Shown one piece after another: positions 25,617-37,950 of a stretch of DNA of 64,000 bases. Numbering within the stretch: the stretch's first letter is position 1; each line of letters starts with the position of its first letter. The notes beneath the pieces are model-generated. The model was given only the letters and a program-made list of their open reading frames with translations. It was not told the origin of the DNA and searched no databases. The stretch is from Macropodus opercularis (taxonomy: Eukaryota > Chordata > Actinopteri > Anabantiformes > Osphronemidae): positions 3,224,501-3,288,500 of the forward strand of contig CM061097.1 of NCBI GenBank assembly GCA_030770545.1, written 5' to 3'. Position numbers and translations under genes: made by a program.

Positions 25617-27470
25617 GCTGATGACTATGCCTGTGCTGTTTCATTCGGTTTTCCTTTCTTTCTATCCTTCCTTCCTGTAAAGATGTTTTACTCAGATGAA
25701 AGTAAACATATTAGTCCCAGGATTCACTGAGCACATCTCCTCCATATGCCAGTCTCTACAATCCTTTTGTTGACATGACCTTTTTCACCTTTGTAGTAAA
25801 TTGCGGCTGTATTAAGGATGAGTCCTCTGCCAGTGGAGAAAACAGTCAAGTAAGAAAACAGGTGGGAGAGACACTTTTAATATTGTGGCAATGATTAGTA
25901 TTTTTTCAGGATGAGGCTTTGGAGAAACTATTTTTGCACGGGCCAAAACAAGCTAAACCTGCTTACTCGTAATTTACCAAAGTGGCCGTGACAGGGCGTC
26001 CTCCCTGAAACCTGGATGTTATCAGTTTTTACTGAAGATAAGAAAAGAAATAACAATAGACCTCAAATCGAAGACCACGTTAGTTATGCAGTTTGAAACC
26101 GTGGTTTTAGAACGCGGCCTGCTTCCTGGTGGAAAGGAACAGCACATTCACCCAGTCGAAATGTTTAACAACAGGTACCTTCAAGAACTCAATATTGATG
26201 CCTTTTCCTCGTTTCTCTCCTCACTCCCAAGCTCTCCACCCACCTAAAACATCAGATAAGCTGTAGACTGATGAGCCAGCCGCCTCCACCAGAGCGTGTG
26301 GGACTGTGAGGCTGCACACTGATTTCATACACACTCGCTCAGACAGAAAAAGAGCTCTGTGGAGCAGAAATGCTCCTCTTATTAGCAAAACTCATTCACC
26401 TGCACGCCACATTGAGTCCCTGGCAATTTCACAATAAATCATGAGAGATGCATACGGAGGCCGGGCAGCGGTCGCGGCCGTGCCCTCGCCTGTCAGTTTA
26501 GACGCTCTGAATCATTTTGGGTTCAGCGAGCTCGCTTCATCTTAGATGAACTGAAAGGTCATTTCACACGCCACCTAACCAATATGTCTCTCGCTTCTCA
26601 TCTCCAGTGCTACAAGTGATTGTTCATTCCATTTAGAGATACCACACCTTGGTGAAATGTGGATCACGGAAGGAATTTCAAGGAATCATCTCAAGGAATA
26701 AATTAGCACTGACTTGGAACAGCGAGCCTGCTTCAGGAGTTCACTTCTAGGTCTGAACTCTGTTTAATCTTTTAACCAGTGTGACGAACTGTGCTCTGCT
26801 TTTGCATAATAATCAGTGCAAATAGGCGTCATAGCGTGTCCACTGTGGGGGAACTTTCCTTCCCTGTGTCATGCAGCCAGACCTCAGGCAGACAGTGAAG
26901 GTTGTACAGTACGAGAAGCCACCGCTGTGTTTAGTGAATAAAGAATGAGCTGGCCCTCGTCCAGCCCCGTATCCGCTTGAGACTCATCAGCCTAAACACC
27001 TTAAAGCCTAACTGGCTGGACAATAGCTGAACAATTTGTACTGCCAATATCTAAGCTAGTTAGTTTACTTAAGACCTTTGGCTGAAACAGTCAACTTTCC
27101 CTCCTGTGTGGTTACTAGACGAGGGCTGTTACGACATGATCCGGCCTGTCTGTCACTGGGTTTGCTTCAGACACATTTGTGGCAGCAAGAGCACACATGC
27201 TGCACGTAAGCGAGCCATTTTGTTAACAGCTCACACTTCCTGTGCAAGTGTGCAGTTCCAGAGTTGCTGACAGTGACACTTGCAGGACCGAGCCCTGCCC
27301 TACTTAACAGATTGCAAGGAGGAGGGCAGGCCAACTTGTCAGCAGCACTAGGTGCTCGCTGCTTAGATAAACCTGGAGGATTAGTGGCCCAGTTAAAGTT
27401 GGGGCAAAGAGGATTAGCCTCTTCTCTGAGGTGGCAGGAGATTCCCTGTGTCCTTCAGCACTGGCCTCTA

Positions 27471-27491
27471 GGGGGGGGGGGGGTGGGGGGG
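27471..27491. repeat. Poly-G/C run
   Basis: A 13-base G run followed by T and further G's, in intergenic sequence. Such runs are prone to sequencing and assembly length error. Confidence 0.8.
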
Positions 27492-28226
27492 TGTAGGGGA
27501 GGGCCGAGGTCCTAGTTATCACGAGTGAGAATAACCACGGTAACAATTTAAAGAGGAAAGCGAAAGGTGAGGTGTGATGTGAAAAGAGGAAAGGCAATCA
27601 AGAGTCCGTAAACTGTTGCCAGCTTCTGGTTTCATTAGGAAGGCAAAAGTCCATGATTAGCGGCCAGGTGTTACAGCGAGGTCAATGAGACCTCAGAGGG
27701 AAACTGTCTCTTAAGTGGACTGCGTTGTGCAAATTATAACCTATTATAGTAATAACAGTTGCAATGACAAGGCACTATTTACAGCGATGATTAGAAATGT
27801 AGTCGTGCCCTGTAGTAGCAACAGGAGTAGACACACGGTTAACAGTCATGTCTGCGCGTGACAGGGCAGGAATTTAGAGCTCTAGCGCCACCAGCAGGCC
27901 AGAGGAGGACCTGCACGTGCCTCACAGCAATGAGTGTGACAAGTAGGTTTAATGTGTTCGCTGATGAATGTACAAACAGTGAAACTCAGTCACGTGTGTT
28001 TGCGCCAAAAATTTTATTATTAACTCTGAACAGAGTTGAAATGTGTATGTTCTATAGGCACATATTTGTTTTGCCCAATGTCCTGACATCTCTCTTGTTA
28101 AATCACATATTGAAATAAAAAAATTAACAACCAGACTGAACAGAAAACATGTAAAAAAAATTCAGCTGTCCCATGTCAAACATATTTTTGACCGAATGGA
28201 TATTGATTTCAGCACAGGCACAAAAC

Positions 28227-28232
28227 TTTATT
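28227..28232 (-). terminator. trpv4: Candidate trpv4 poly(A) signal (AATAAA on minus strand)
   Basis: TTTATT on the plus strand reads AATAAA in the trpv4 direction, about 1.15 kb past the trpv4 stop. A second copy is at 28013-28018. The intervening AT-rich sequence (28233-29380) has no recognisable coding content and is the likely 3' UTR. Confidence 0.4.
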
Positions 28233-29380
28233 CTCACGTTATCTTTGCACATATTTGTACAAGTCTGTACAAATCATCACAAAATTAACATTGGAAGAAA
28301 ATGTGAATAAACTATTTCAACCGGCCATTCAAGCACCAATTGACTCAATCTCTTATCGATGCAGGGACGACCAACTGCTGCGAGTATCGCAAAAAAGTTC
28401 TGTGCTTATTCTTCTGTTCATAAATATAAACGTTATAAAAGCCTAAAAGCAAACTGCGGTTCTCAGCAGTAATGGGCCAGTGAAAATGACCTGTGTGGTT
28501 TCTCTGCTCCTATGTTTAAAATAACACAAAAGCACGGATACATATGCTACATGTGCATAAACAAGCAAGATGCTGTGCAGGGCAAAGAGCCAACTAAAAT
28601 AACAACACTGCAGAAAATAGGGGAAGTACATACTGGCAAGGTCTGGGAGTGGATTATGCAAATACCCCAGCTGCAAAAGAACAATACCTCTGGAAATTCA
28701 AAGACAGACCGTAACACGGGAAGCCATTGTCTCGTATTTGCATATTTGCTTGACAACTATAACCTGCTCATCATCCCCATCTTGTTAAGAACAATGTCTT
28801 TTTTATCCAAATAATAATGCACACATCACAAATTGGCACAGTGCTTTGTTTCAGTTCAAATGAAAGCTGTGCTGCCTGAGCTGACAGTCCAGGCCTGAGA
28901 CTCGCTCACTGTAGTTTTGAAACTAATTAATACGTGTACAAAAAAAGACATTATATAAAGTAGATAGTTTCTGTTTCTGTACATTGAAGCCTCAACACAT
29001 TCAACTGACATGACATTCAATGCACTATAATATCATGATAAAATCTAAAAACCTATAAATCTGCAACAGAATGTCCTCTTGTAATATTATCTCCCTTTTT
29101 GATTATTGCTGGGTGCCATATTTACGCAACCTAAAATCCAACAAAATCCTTGTCTTAAACATTTGGACCTTTAAATCCCTGAGAGTCCAGCTGCTGATGT
29201 TTCACATGTAGAACTTGCAGAACCACACATTTCACAGCTGTTATTAACGATCATATTTAGAAAACCCAGAGTTTGCTTATCTTACTACGCGTGAGGTTTG
29301 TGTGAATGCGTTCCCTGTAGATCCCTGCAGACTCATCGCTGGTTCTGACGGACTCTACTGACTGGACTGCTGGGCCTGTG

Positions 29381-32300
29381 TCAGTACCCGGGTGTCAGCC
29401 GTTCCATCTCGATCACAGAATCGGGAGCCCGTGAACCCTTATTTAACTCCACCACCCGTGGGACCACGGTAGTCCAGCGATCTGGAGGAGGATGAAAACA
29501 AGAAGCATCAGTATGAATCAGACAAAAATGTGTGTAGCCACACGAGTGAAAATCCCACCTCTCCTTAAGGCTTTGACGCTCTGCTGCAACCCAGCTGCCT
29601 GGCTGGTCTCGCTCTTGCCTGGGTCCTCGCTGATTATGGCCAGGTTCTGATTCCAGTGACACCAGTTTACCTCGTCCACCCTGACACAACAGCACATCAC
29701 AGGGACTGACATCTCTAGAGGCACTGGCTCTGCTGGGTCACACAGTGAGTCATGCAAAATACCTGAAACACCAGCGTCGGTCTGGAGTCCCGTCAACCTT
29801 CACGCCCACAGTCACCATCTCTCCAGCTCGAAAAGACTTCCGGAGGCAGACTGGGAACGAGCGCTCAATGTCCAAGATGGTTGTTGCCCACTGTGGGTAC
29901 ACGTTATTCAAACATATTTAACATGGTGTCAGCGTTTCATTTTTCCAAGTTGTAGATATGATATAATAAAATGAAGACATCGGTGACCACAAACAACGAG
30001 CGGACCTGAAGCTTCCAGATCTTCTTGCTCTGTTTGGACACGGCTCCCACCGTCTCCCCCATCAACGCGATCAACATGTTGAGCAGCAGCACAAAAGTGA
30101 GGATGATATAAGTCACCAGCAGGATGAGGAAGACTCCTGGATACTTTGCACTCTGCATCAGGTCCATGTCTCCAATCCCGATGGTCAGCTTGAAAAGGTC
30201 CAGTAAAAAAACACTGAAGGTGTCCGAGTCCCTGCACTTAGGGTAGGTGGGGCAGCCATTTTCACACTCAGGGCCAGATGTAGGACAAGCGGTCAGCAGA
30301 GACACCAGAGCTGTGGAAGGTGGTTAGTTAGAGTTAGACTCTGTTGATCAGCTGAGGATAATGACTAGAAGCAGGGTGAAGAAGGCAAACAAGCTAATAA
30401 CAGCGTCTCAATGTTTCCCTTTAAATGAGCCTACCTGACGCATATCCGATCATGAAGAGCACATACACAAGCAGAAATCTGAAAATGTCTTTGAAAAGAA
30501 TCTAAAGAACCAAAAACAAAGAAAAAAATACACAAGTTTAAAATAGAAAGGTTTATTGAACAAGTCCACCCATTAACATTGTCTGACCTTCTGGATCATG
30601 ATGCTGTAAGTGCCAGTGAGCTTCACGCCTCTGGTGAAGTAAAGTGTGTTCATCCAGCCCAGGACGAGCGCAAACACCATCACAGACACATAGGCTTCAA
30701 TGCCAGACAGGTAGAGAGCTGCTGTGACCAGAACCAGCACGGAATAGATGAAACTAGAGAGGACAGACAAAAGCATCGTCAAGGAACCCGGTAACCATGG
30801 TGATAGCCAATGGGCTTGATTGACAATATAAACCACTAGGCGAACAAATTAGTTATCTATATTTGCCTTGGCTAAAAGTCAGCAAGAGCAACAGCAGCGG
30901 GACGGTTGAGGATAGAAACTCACAACAGTAGCTGAAATGATCCATCAATAAATAAGGACTTCACCCCAGGACACTTCTTCATGAACAGGTCCTTTATCTG
31001 TAGAGAGCGGCAGCAACAGCAGCCTCTTAATATTTCCATGCAGCAAACAACAAGGGGATGCAAGCAGCAGATCCAGACTCACGTTGGAGATGAAGAAGAA
31101 GACTCCTGAAGCCAGAGTAATAATCTCCCCAGCCATCAGCAGGTGGTCAGCGGATGTTGTGTAGGAGTGTGGGGGCTGAGCGAAACAACGAGAGGCACAA
31201 ATAAATCATTTCGATTAGAAATGAGCGCTCGGCCCTCTGAAACTACATGTCATACTACGTGTCATTTGATGTTTGTGGTTTGCAAACTAATGAAAACCAG
31301 TAGCTTCACTCTTAGTTTATGGCATAAATCTCCTCTGGCAGTTAGTTTGGTTTGCTCTGGCACATTTACCTCTTATCACATTAAACTACTGTCCTGCACG
31401 TTTGCATGGGCTGCTTAGAAACACAGAACAATGCAGAACTCTATGTAATCTGTGAATGGGCAAAGACCTAATGCTGCATGGGAACCTTCAACAAAGCCAG
31501 TTCAACAGTCACTGATCAGTCTGTTGCTGTGAAAACACCAGTATCTTCACCCACCATTCCCTGCGAAGGCTGGAAATAAGCCACCAGGGTGAAGGTGATC
31601 ATGGTGATGAGGTAGGAAACCACGCTGATGTAAAACGTGACGGCAGCGAACTTCTGCCATTTGGCCCTTAGCAGCTCGTTGATGGGCTCCACTGCCAGCA
31701 TCTCATGACGGTTCTGAGGACAAAACACAGCAACTGAAATAATGACATCCTGCTGTTTGTGTCAGACTGTTTATGCTTTTTATCCTTTATTCACCTCATT
31801 GCGGCTGCTGTAGACAAGGATTTCCAGCACAGATGGTTCCTCTCCACACGTATCCAATGACGACAGATCGTAGAGGGACGAGTACACTGGCCCGTAAGCC
31901 CAGTCCTTAAACTTGCGCGACAGGTGTCGAACTTCCTCGTCTTTAATCTCACGTCGGATGATGTGCTGAAAAACCTGCAGGGACATGGACAAGCTGACCT
32001 AAATGACCTGCGGCTTTAAGTATTTAATATCACGTATGAATGTGATGACGAAACCTTTTATTATAGCGATGCTTCGTGACACACTGATGTACTTGTGTCC
32101 CTACCCCTGTCTTGCCCAGGTTAGCAGCCATCATGAGAGGTGACATGCCATCATTGTTGAGGACGGTCTCCAGGTTGCAGTCTGGGTAGAGCTTGGCACT
32201 CTTGATCAGCAGCAGGTCGTACATCTTCGTGATGAAGCGCGTGCTGTCCTTGGTGTTGTCTGCGATGTGCACTAGTGCGTGCAGCACCGTGTTTCCACGT

Positions 32301-35300
32301 GAATCCTGCCGCCGCAGATCAGCGTTCTTGTGCGGATTCTCAGTCAGGTAGTGCACAATGTCAGGCTGATTGGTGCAAGCAGCCAGGGAGAGAGGCAGCT
32401 CACCTGAGAGCACACAGAGGGAAGACAGAGCACCCGCGTCCCACTGAATCCACAAGAGATTACGAGAAGTGCATTTCAGATTAAAAATAAGCTAATCGAC
32501 AGGAGGGTTAATTAAGAGCTGTATGTGTATGTTTTTGCAAAGCATACTAAACGTGGATCAAAGATCTGACTTAAATCCCTGCTATGAAAACAACACAATT
32601 AGCAGTTGTTTGAGGGAGGGGCTCTTTGGGGCCAGAGTGCCAAAAGCAGCTGCTGAAAATGAGCCGTTGCCATGGGTGACAGATTACTTTGTCACCTCAC
32701 ATAGAAACGCTCCTCTTCATGGATTTGCACGGGTGCATGCAGAGTGTTAGCGTGAGTCTAAATCCCATTAGCCATCAGCCCTGCCAGGTTCCTGTTCACC
32801 TCACCGCAAAGCTCCGCAGCAAATTACTCACACTGAGCCCGGACACGCTGGGATTTAGGAATGACAACCGTGCTAAGAGCAAATAGAAATCATCTCCTCT
32901 GTGATGAGGGAGGACTATAACGCTTTAATGTAATCAAATGGAAAAATAAAACATGCCACTGGATTTTTACAAGTCCATAATAAGACATATATATTTTCTG
33001 TAAACATTCTCAAATTTTAGTATTGAAATGAATTATATGTTTCTACAATTATCATCACATGGATAAAATTATGGACTAAACACAAATAAACTACTTTTTA
33101 CTCAGGGTATCATTCATTGTATTGGGCTGAATGAGGCCAGGTGTCAGGAGCAGCCAGTAGAGGGCAGAGCTGAGTTAGGTTTACAGCCCGACATACGTTA
33201 CTGTGGTACTACACATAAGTCTAACTCGAGATGTGCGTAACTGGAGGATTTCCTGTTGCTGCTCAGAAGAAAATGTTGTTTAACTGTTTTTGTGCTATAT
33301 TGTTTATTGTTTATTATACGTGTTTATTTAAAATCGAATTAATTAATGAACATTGATATCTTAATGCCTGACCAGTAGATTGAGGTTCAACTCAGCTCCA
33401 AAATGTGAAGCAACAACAGCAGCTGGAACATGTAGAGCATTTACTTGGTTCTCCACCTCCTCCAACTTCCACCATCTCTGTCTTAGGTCAGCGAAGTTGT
33501 TCGTGTGTGTACTTTGTGAAACACAGACACCTTTCACTGGACGCACGTCTCAAGCAGGTGACGCATGTCTGCCTGTGTGTTTTTTAGCTTCACACAGTCA
33601 CTACTGGACCACAGCCTGACTGCAGGAGTCCAGTTAAGAGCTGCCACGTTACAACGGTAACGGGTGGAGTCTGATGTCACTTGCCGAGGTTTGTTCGCCA
33701 GGAAAAATGTCCAATGCCCCAACTGTTTCATTTTGGCAGCTGCCATGTAATGGCATGGTTACTTAAACTCTGATGTCTGCTAAAACACTCATCATACCAA
33801 TAATAACGGGAACTATATTATAACAGGTAACATTAACTCAGAGAGATCGGTTTTATTTCCTACGGTCAGAGTATAAGGTTGCTGAACATATTAATAGAGA
33901 AGCTTAATAAACCCTATTAAAAATGAGAATTATGAGCATTACCAAAGTAGAAGTAGCCTCCCTCGTCTTTGTGCTGGAAGAAACGTCCTCTCGCCTGGGC
34001 ATGAACATCCGCTCCGTTTTCCACAAGCAGCTGCACGTAGTGCTTACAGCGCCGCTCTATAGCTATGTGCAGCGCGGTCTGGCCTGCGAACGCGACACAG
34101 CTCGGGTTCAGGCGCAAGATCGAATGAAAGTCTGTATCTGTGTCCTTCCACTTACCCCTGTAGTAGACATCCCTGAAGGGCGTATTTATGAACTCTCTGA
34201 GGGTTCCGGTCTTTTCTGCGATGTCCACCAGCAGCGGGATGGTGTCGTTCTTACCACCGTAAAGGTTCAGCAGAGCTTTAGGAAGACACGTCTTACCTGT
34301 GGTAGGCTCTGGGAGAAAAGAACAAACAAAACGTAGTAAGTTGAATATCTTTAACTTGCCCAGTTATCTCTGATTTCACCTTTAAATCAGTTCATATTCT
34401 CTTTAATAATTAAGTAACAGTCTCTCCATTCATAACTGCAGAAGACGATGCCACGTGACAGGTTTCTTGTTGTGTGACTGAGAGTAACTTTACATAACAT
34501 AGAAAGAAGTTTAGGTATTGTTGCATATGAAAAAGTATTCAAGGGGTCAGAGTGTCAGCTGTATTAAAAGACTGTCAGGTCCTGTTTGAATCTGGCAAAA
34601 GACGACAGTTTGCTGCTATTTTTCTCTGCTCCTTGTTATAAGCCTGAGAAACGTCTTAGACAAACACAGAGTTTCCCTTTGGCGTGCCTCTAGCGGGACA
34701 ACGACTCTGACACTGCTGCATCTTCGCAGCAGAAAAGGAAGCAGGAGAGAACTAAAGGTCAGATTTAGCGCAGCAACAAGATAACGCTGATGCGAATAAA
34801 AGTCTAATAAAGACTGAAGTTAAAGTGTAAAAGATTGATGCGTTAATCTGCACCGCCTGCAGTTTGAATCGGTTAATCTATTAGTAGTGTTCCCTCCAAG
34901 GCTGGTTGGTCTCACCTCTGAATTCCTCATCCGTTAACCTCTTGTTGTTACTTTGCAGGAACTCCAACAGACCCTCCAGGGCCGCGGGGTCTGCGCGTGA
35001 CACATGGTCGAAGAGGACGCCGCGGTTGAAAGTCTTGGTTACCTTTGGAGGCTCGGACGCTGGTGAATCTGAGCCGTCAACGGCAGAATCCTCTGTTTTA
35101 CTAAAGACACACAAAAGCATGAAATTATGTTTTGCTTCTCATTTTGCTGCACTAAAATGTAGACGTTTGTTTTGGGTGTTCGATGCTTGCACCAGGTTTC
35201 AAGCGATCACCACCACCTCTGAGCGCTTCAGTAAATAGGCCTCAGTGTTTATGTGAAAGGAGAAAATAAATATGACCTCAACGGCAGCAGAGGAGCCAAC

Positions 35301-35974
35301 AACATGGCCTCTGTACGATCAGAGAGCTGAGCGAAGGCTTGGGTGTGTCCAAAGCTCCTAACTGTGTGCACTGTGTAGAGTTTTTATGACAAACTTTTTC
35401 CAAACCAACCCTTTCGTCCCAGTAAAAAAGAGTATGTCTACTCCTGTTAAAGCAAACAACACATCTTTCAACTAAGCAACACACAAGTAATCCAATCCTA
35501 GAAACACATGTAGATGATGACACCCTCTCACCCTCTGGGAACCTTCTTTCTGCGTCGCTTCTGGTTGTTCGCGTTACTGTAGGTACCGTAGACGAACAGC
35601 GAGTCCATCGGTGCTTTCTTGGGCCCTTGAACCACACTGGACTCGTATATGGTAGACTCCAGTAGATCCATGGGGTTGGAAATGCCCTTCTTGAACGCGC
35701 CGTGGAACTTCATCCGCAGGTTCGGCCTGCCATCAGTGGGCTCGGGCTGAGCCACCTCTGGAGCTGTATCCTGGCTCGTGTCCTGAGTGGACGCGGAGCC
35801 ATCCACGCTCTCGAACAGGTTTGACAGGTCAGACAGAGGGAACGTGCCGTTGTTCTCGGGCTGAGCGGCCGCACCTTCACCCGGGTCCACAGAGAGAGCA
35901 GCTCCAGAGGAAGCATCTGATCCATAGGTGTGGGCCTTGGCAAGGTGGCACCGTCTGAAGAGAGCAGAACGGCC
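29381..35974 (-). CDS. trpv4: trpv4, TRP vanilloid 4 cation channel, 15 exons (start unresolved)
   Basis: Calcium-permeable plasma-membrane channel gated by swelling, warmth and lipids. Exons in gene order: 35974-35532, 35100-34916, 34308-34156, 34083-33943, 32403-32105, 31974-31795, 31713-31555, 31175-31083, 30997-30924, 30753-30588, 30501-30435, 30310-30006, 29890-29763, 29680-29559, 29481-29381; all phases agree, 871 codons plus TGA. Visible in order: acidic N-terminus, basic KRRRKK (PIP2 site in human), six ankyrin repeats with HIAIERRCKHY, S1 to S6, pore filter TIGIGD (TIGMGD in human), S6 ending LNMLIALMGE, TRP box WKLQ, and a calmodulin-binding tail with VVPRVVELNK. The tail stops earlier than human. 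The human PPP motif before ILKVFNRP is not conserved, nor is the human pore-loop N-glycosylation sequon. The large first exon has no in-frame ATG before conserved sequence, so the start lies in an upstream exon. Confidence 0.95.
32404..33942 (-). other. trpv4: trpv4 intron 4, no gene seen
   Basis: The largest trpv4 intron (1.5 kb), between the exon ending GGYFYFG and the exon starting ELPLSL. It is AT-rich around 32900-33360. Short frames on both strands have no familiar motifs. Confidence 0.7.
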
Positions 35975-36203
35975 CTGGAGTAAAAAACACAGCAAAATGT
36001 CCAGAATGAGACTCAAATTGCACAGTTTGTCTATGATGGAGTAAAAAAAGAGAAATGTTGTCTTTCCACTCATTTAACAACTCACGAGGGTCCGTCCGCT
36101 ATTGGGCTTTAATATTACTTTTAAACATTCTTCCCTTATCTAAACTCTCATCCTGTCACATTACGGCTGCAGTGGTTCAGGACTCAAAAAAAACGTTACT
36201 CAC

Positions 36204-36251
36204 CCCACGGAAGTTGAAGGAAAGAATCCCAGCGAGTATGATCACACACAT
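36204..36251 (-). CDS. trpv4: Putative trpv4 start exon (16 codons)
   Basis: An ATG at 36251 (A at -3) opens 16 codons, MCVIILAGILSFNFRG, ending at a consensus GTGAGT donor (plus 36198-36203). They join in phase 0 to the frame of the large exon starting at 35974. An acceptor TCTAG at about 36318 could begin the exon. Against it, the residues are hydrophobic, unlike the cytosolic acidic N-terminus of human TRPV4, and a short upstream frame precedes the ATG. The alternative is an unspliced start at 36073, which would read through the pyrimidine tract. Confidence 0.3.
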
Positions 36252-37503
36252 AATACACAACCAGGAAATTATATAAAAAGAAGAAATATCAGCAAAGAAA
36301 TGCAAGCCATAAATAAACTAGACGCAGACAAAGGCTGGTCCCTTCCTGTCTGTACTAGATGCTCTTGAGCCAGGCACTGGTGTAAAACCTGGACTCATCA
36401 CCAGCGTATTGCAAATGGACAGGACGCAATACTGGCATGTCTTACTTATCCTTGCAGAAAAAAGAGAAGTGATAGTGGGTGTGATCAAGAGGAAGGAGGA
36501 CGCACAAAAGAGGAATAAGGACACGCACAAAAGCAATAATGATGTAATACAACAAGATAGCGAGGATAATATGAAACAGTCAATAAAGAGCCCAAGCGTA
36601 CAGTATGTGTCCAAGAGTATTTGCAGCTGAGGTGGTAAAACACACATTTAACTCTTCATACCTCATTCATCCCTTATATGACAATGACAAGCCAAATTCC
36701 TCTTCACTGGAAACAGGCAGTGATGCTGCAGCATGTGTGTCCTGAGGAAGATGACAGGAATCACTGACAGACAAAAACTAAATACAACAACCTCTGCAGT
36801 TTAAAGCTGGGATTTTTATGGAAAGCATGACGAAGGACCGATGCCAAAGCCAACACCATGACTTGGCACTTGAGCCTGGCCGTTCATGGGACAGGAGGCC
36901 TTGTCTCCTCCATCGTTTAGCCCTGCCCTACAGACGAGGCAGTCGGCGCTATACTGCACCGCACTGCACAGACAAGCTGCAGGAAATTTAGACAACACCC
37001 CCCCTCGGATGGGTCCCCCACAGCTTCCTCTTGAATCGCTGTCCCAGAGCACGTTGTCTGTGCCACTGACCACTTATCTGAGTCACACTCTGCTGCAAAG
37101 GAGCAACACAAACAGGAGATGTGGGAGAGGAATGACTGCTAACTCCGGCTGACACACAGGATTATCATGCCTTCACACGCCAGCAGGCATGTCAGCAAAA
37201 AAAACAGAGAAACACAAACAGGCTGCCCCGTCAAACTATTACAACAGATGAATAGAAACGGATTAAGTTGCTTAATGGAGAGAGAGGAACCCACTGTGTC
37301 AGAGTGACGGCATCAAGCAGCCCCAAAGCTGACTTATTGTCTCTACTCATTAGAAACTGGAAATCCACTGGAGAAAGTTAGCAAATGCAGCTGACTCTCA
37401 CGTCCCTTGGGTGATGTGGGACTTCCTGCCACTGCTGATAGGACACTACTCAGAGCTGGAGAGGCTCCACGGGGAACCAGACAGTTGTTAGGCATTGAAG
37501 AAT

Positions 37504-37526
37504 CAAACAAACAAACAAACAAACAA
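37504..37526. repeat. (AAAC)n tandem repeat
   Basis: About five and a half copies of a tetranucleotide followed by an A run, upstream of trpv4. Confidence 0.85.
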
Positions 37527-37807
37527 AAAATATTTAAAACGTCTAACGACTGAATATTACTGAAGCACTAATAAACATACTTGTATTTCGTGGTTAATGG
37601 TCTAATGGTCTTAGAGAAACAGAACTAAAAAGCACATTTGAAAACGCAAAAGCCCCAAAACAATAAAGAACATTAATCAAGAATCGTTGGGGCCATTGGA
37701 TAGTTTAGGCTTCTTTCTCAGATATTACTACCATCTAAGACCCACGTCAGTCAAATACCTTTGTTCATCACAAACATGCGAGGAGCAGGCGGCCACACGC
37801 TTCTTAC

Positions 37808-37950
37808 CTTGTTCTTCTACTCTGCTGCTGTTTCTTTCCTTTCCATCGTCTCACTTTCTGCTGCCGCTGCAGACAAAGTGCTGTTTCTTCCCAGCTTCCC
37901 TCCTCCTGCTCTCGTGTTCGTGTGTGAGCTCGGACAGAACAAATGATGCC
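37808..37950 (-). other. trpv4: Possible non-coding 5' exon of trpv4
   Basis: On the minus strand a purine-rich stretch ends AACAAG before a strong GTAAGA donor (plus 37802-37807), about 1.8 kb upstream of the large trpv4 exon. It carries a short frame starting MERKETAAE with a stop before the donor, so it would be 5' UTR. The 5' border is a guess; support is only the donor and position. Confidence 0.25.

Larger units (their letters stand above)
21311..28000. other. Intergenic region between convergent fam222a and trpv4
   Basis: No gene is recognised. The stretch is AT-rich with short chance frames. It contains a second AATAAA at 25611-25616 followed by T/GT-rich sequence (a possible distal fam222a signal), a G run at 27471-27491 and a 240-bp block near 24561-24801 that is open on both strands. 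Confidence 0.6.

Noticed and set aside
35975..36073. trpv4 start at ATG 36073 giving an unspliced N-terminus MSGKTTFLFF
   Set aside because: The stretch is a pyrimidine tract with branch-like sequence ending TTTACTCCAG, and its Kozak context is weak (T at -3), so it is most likely intron.
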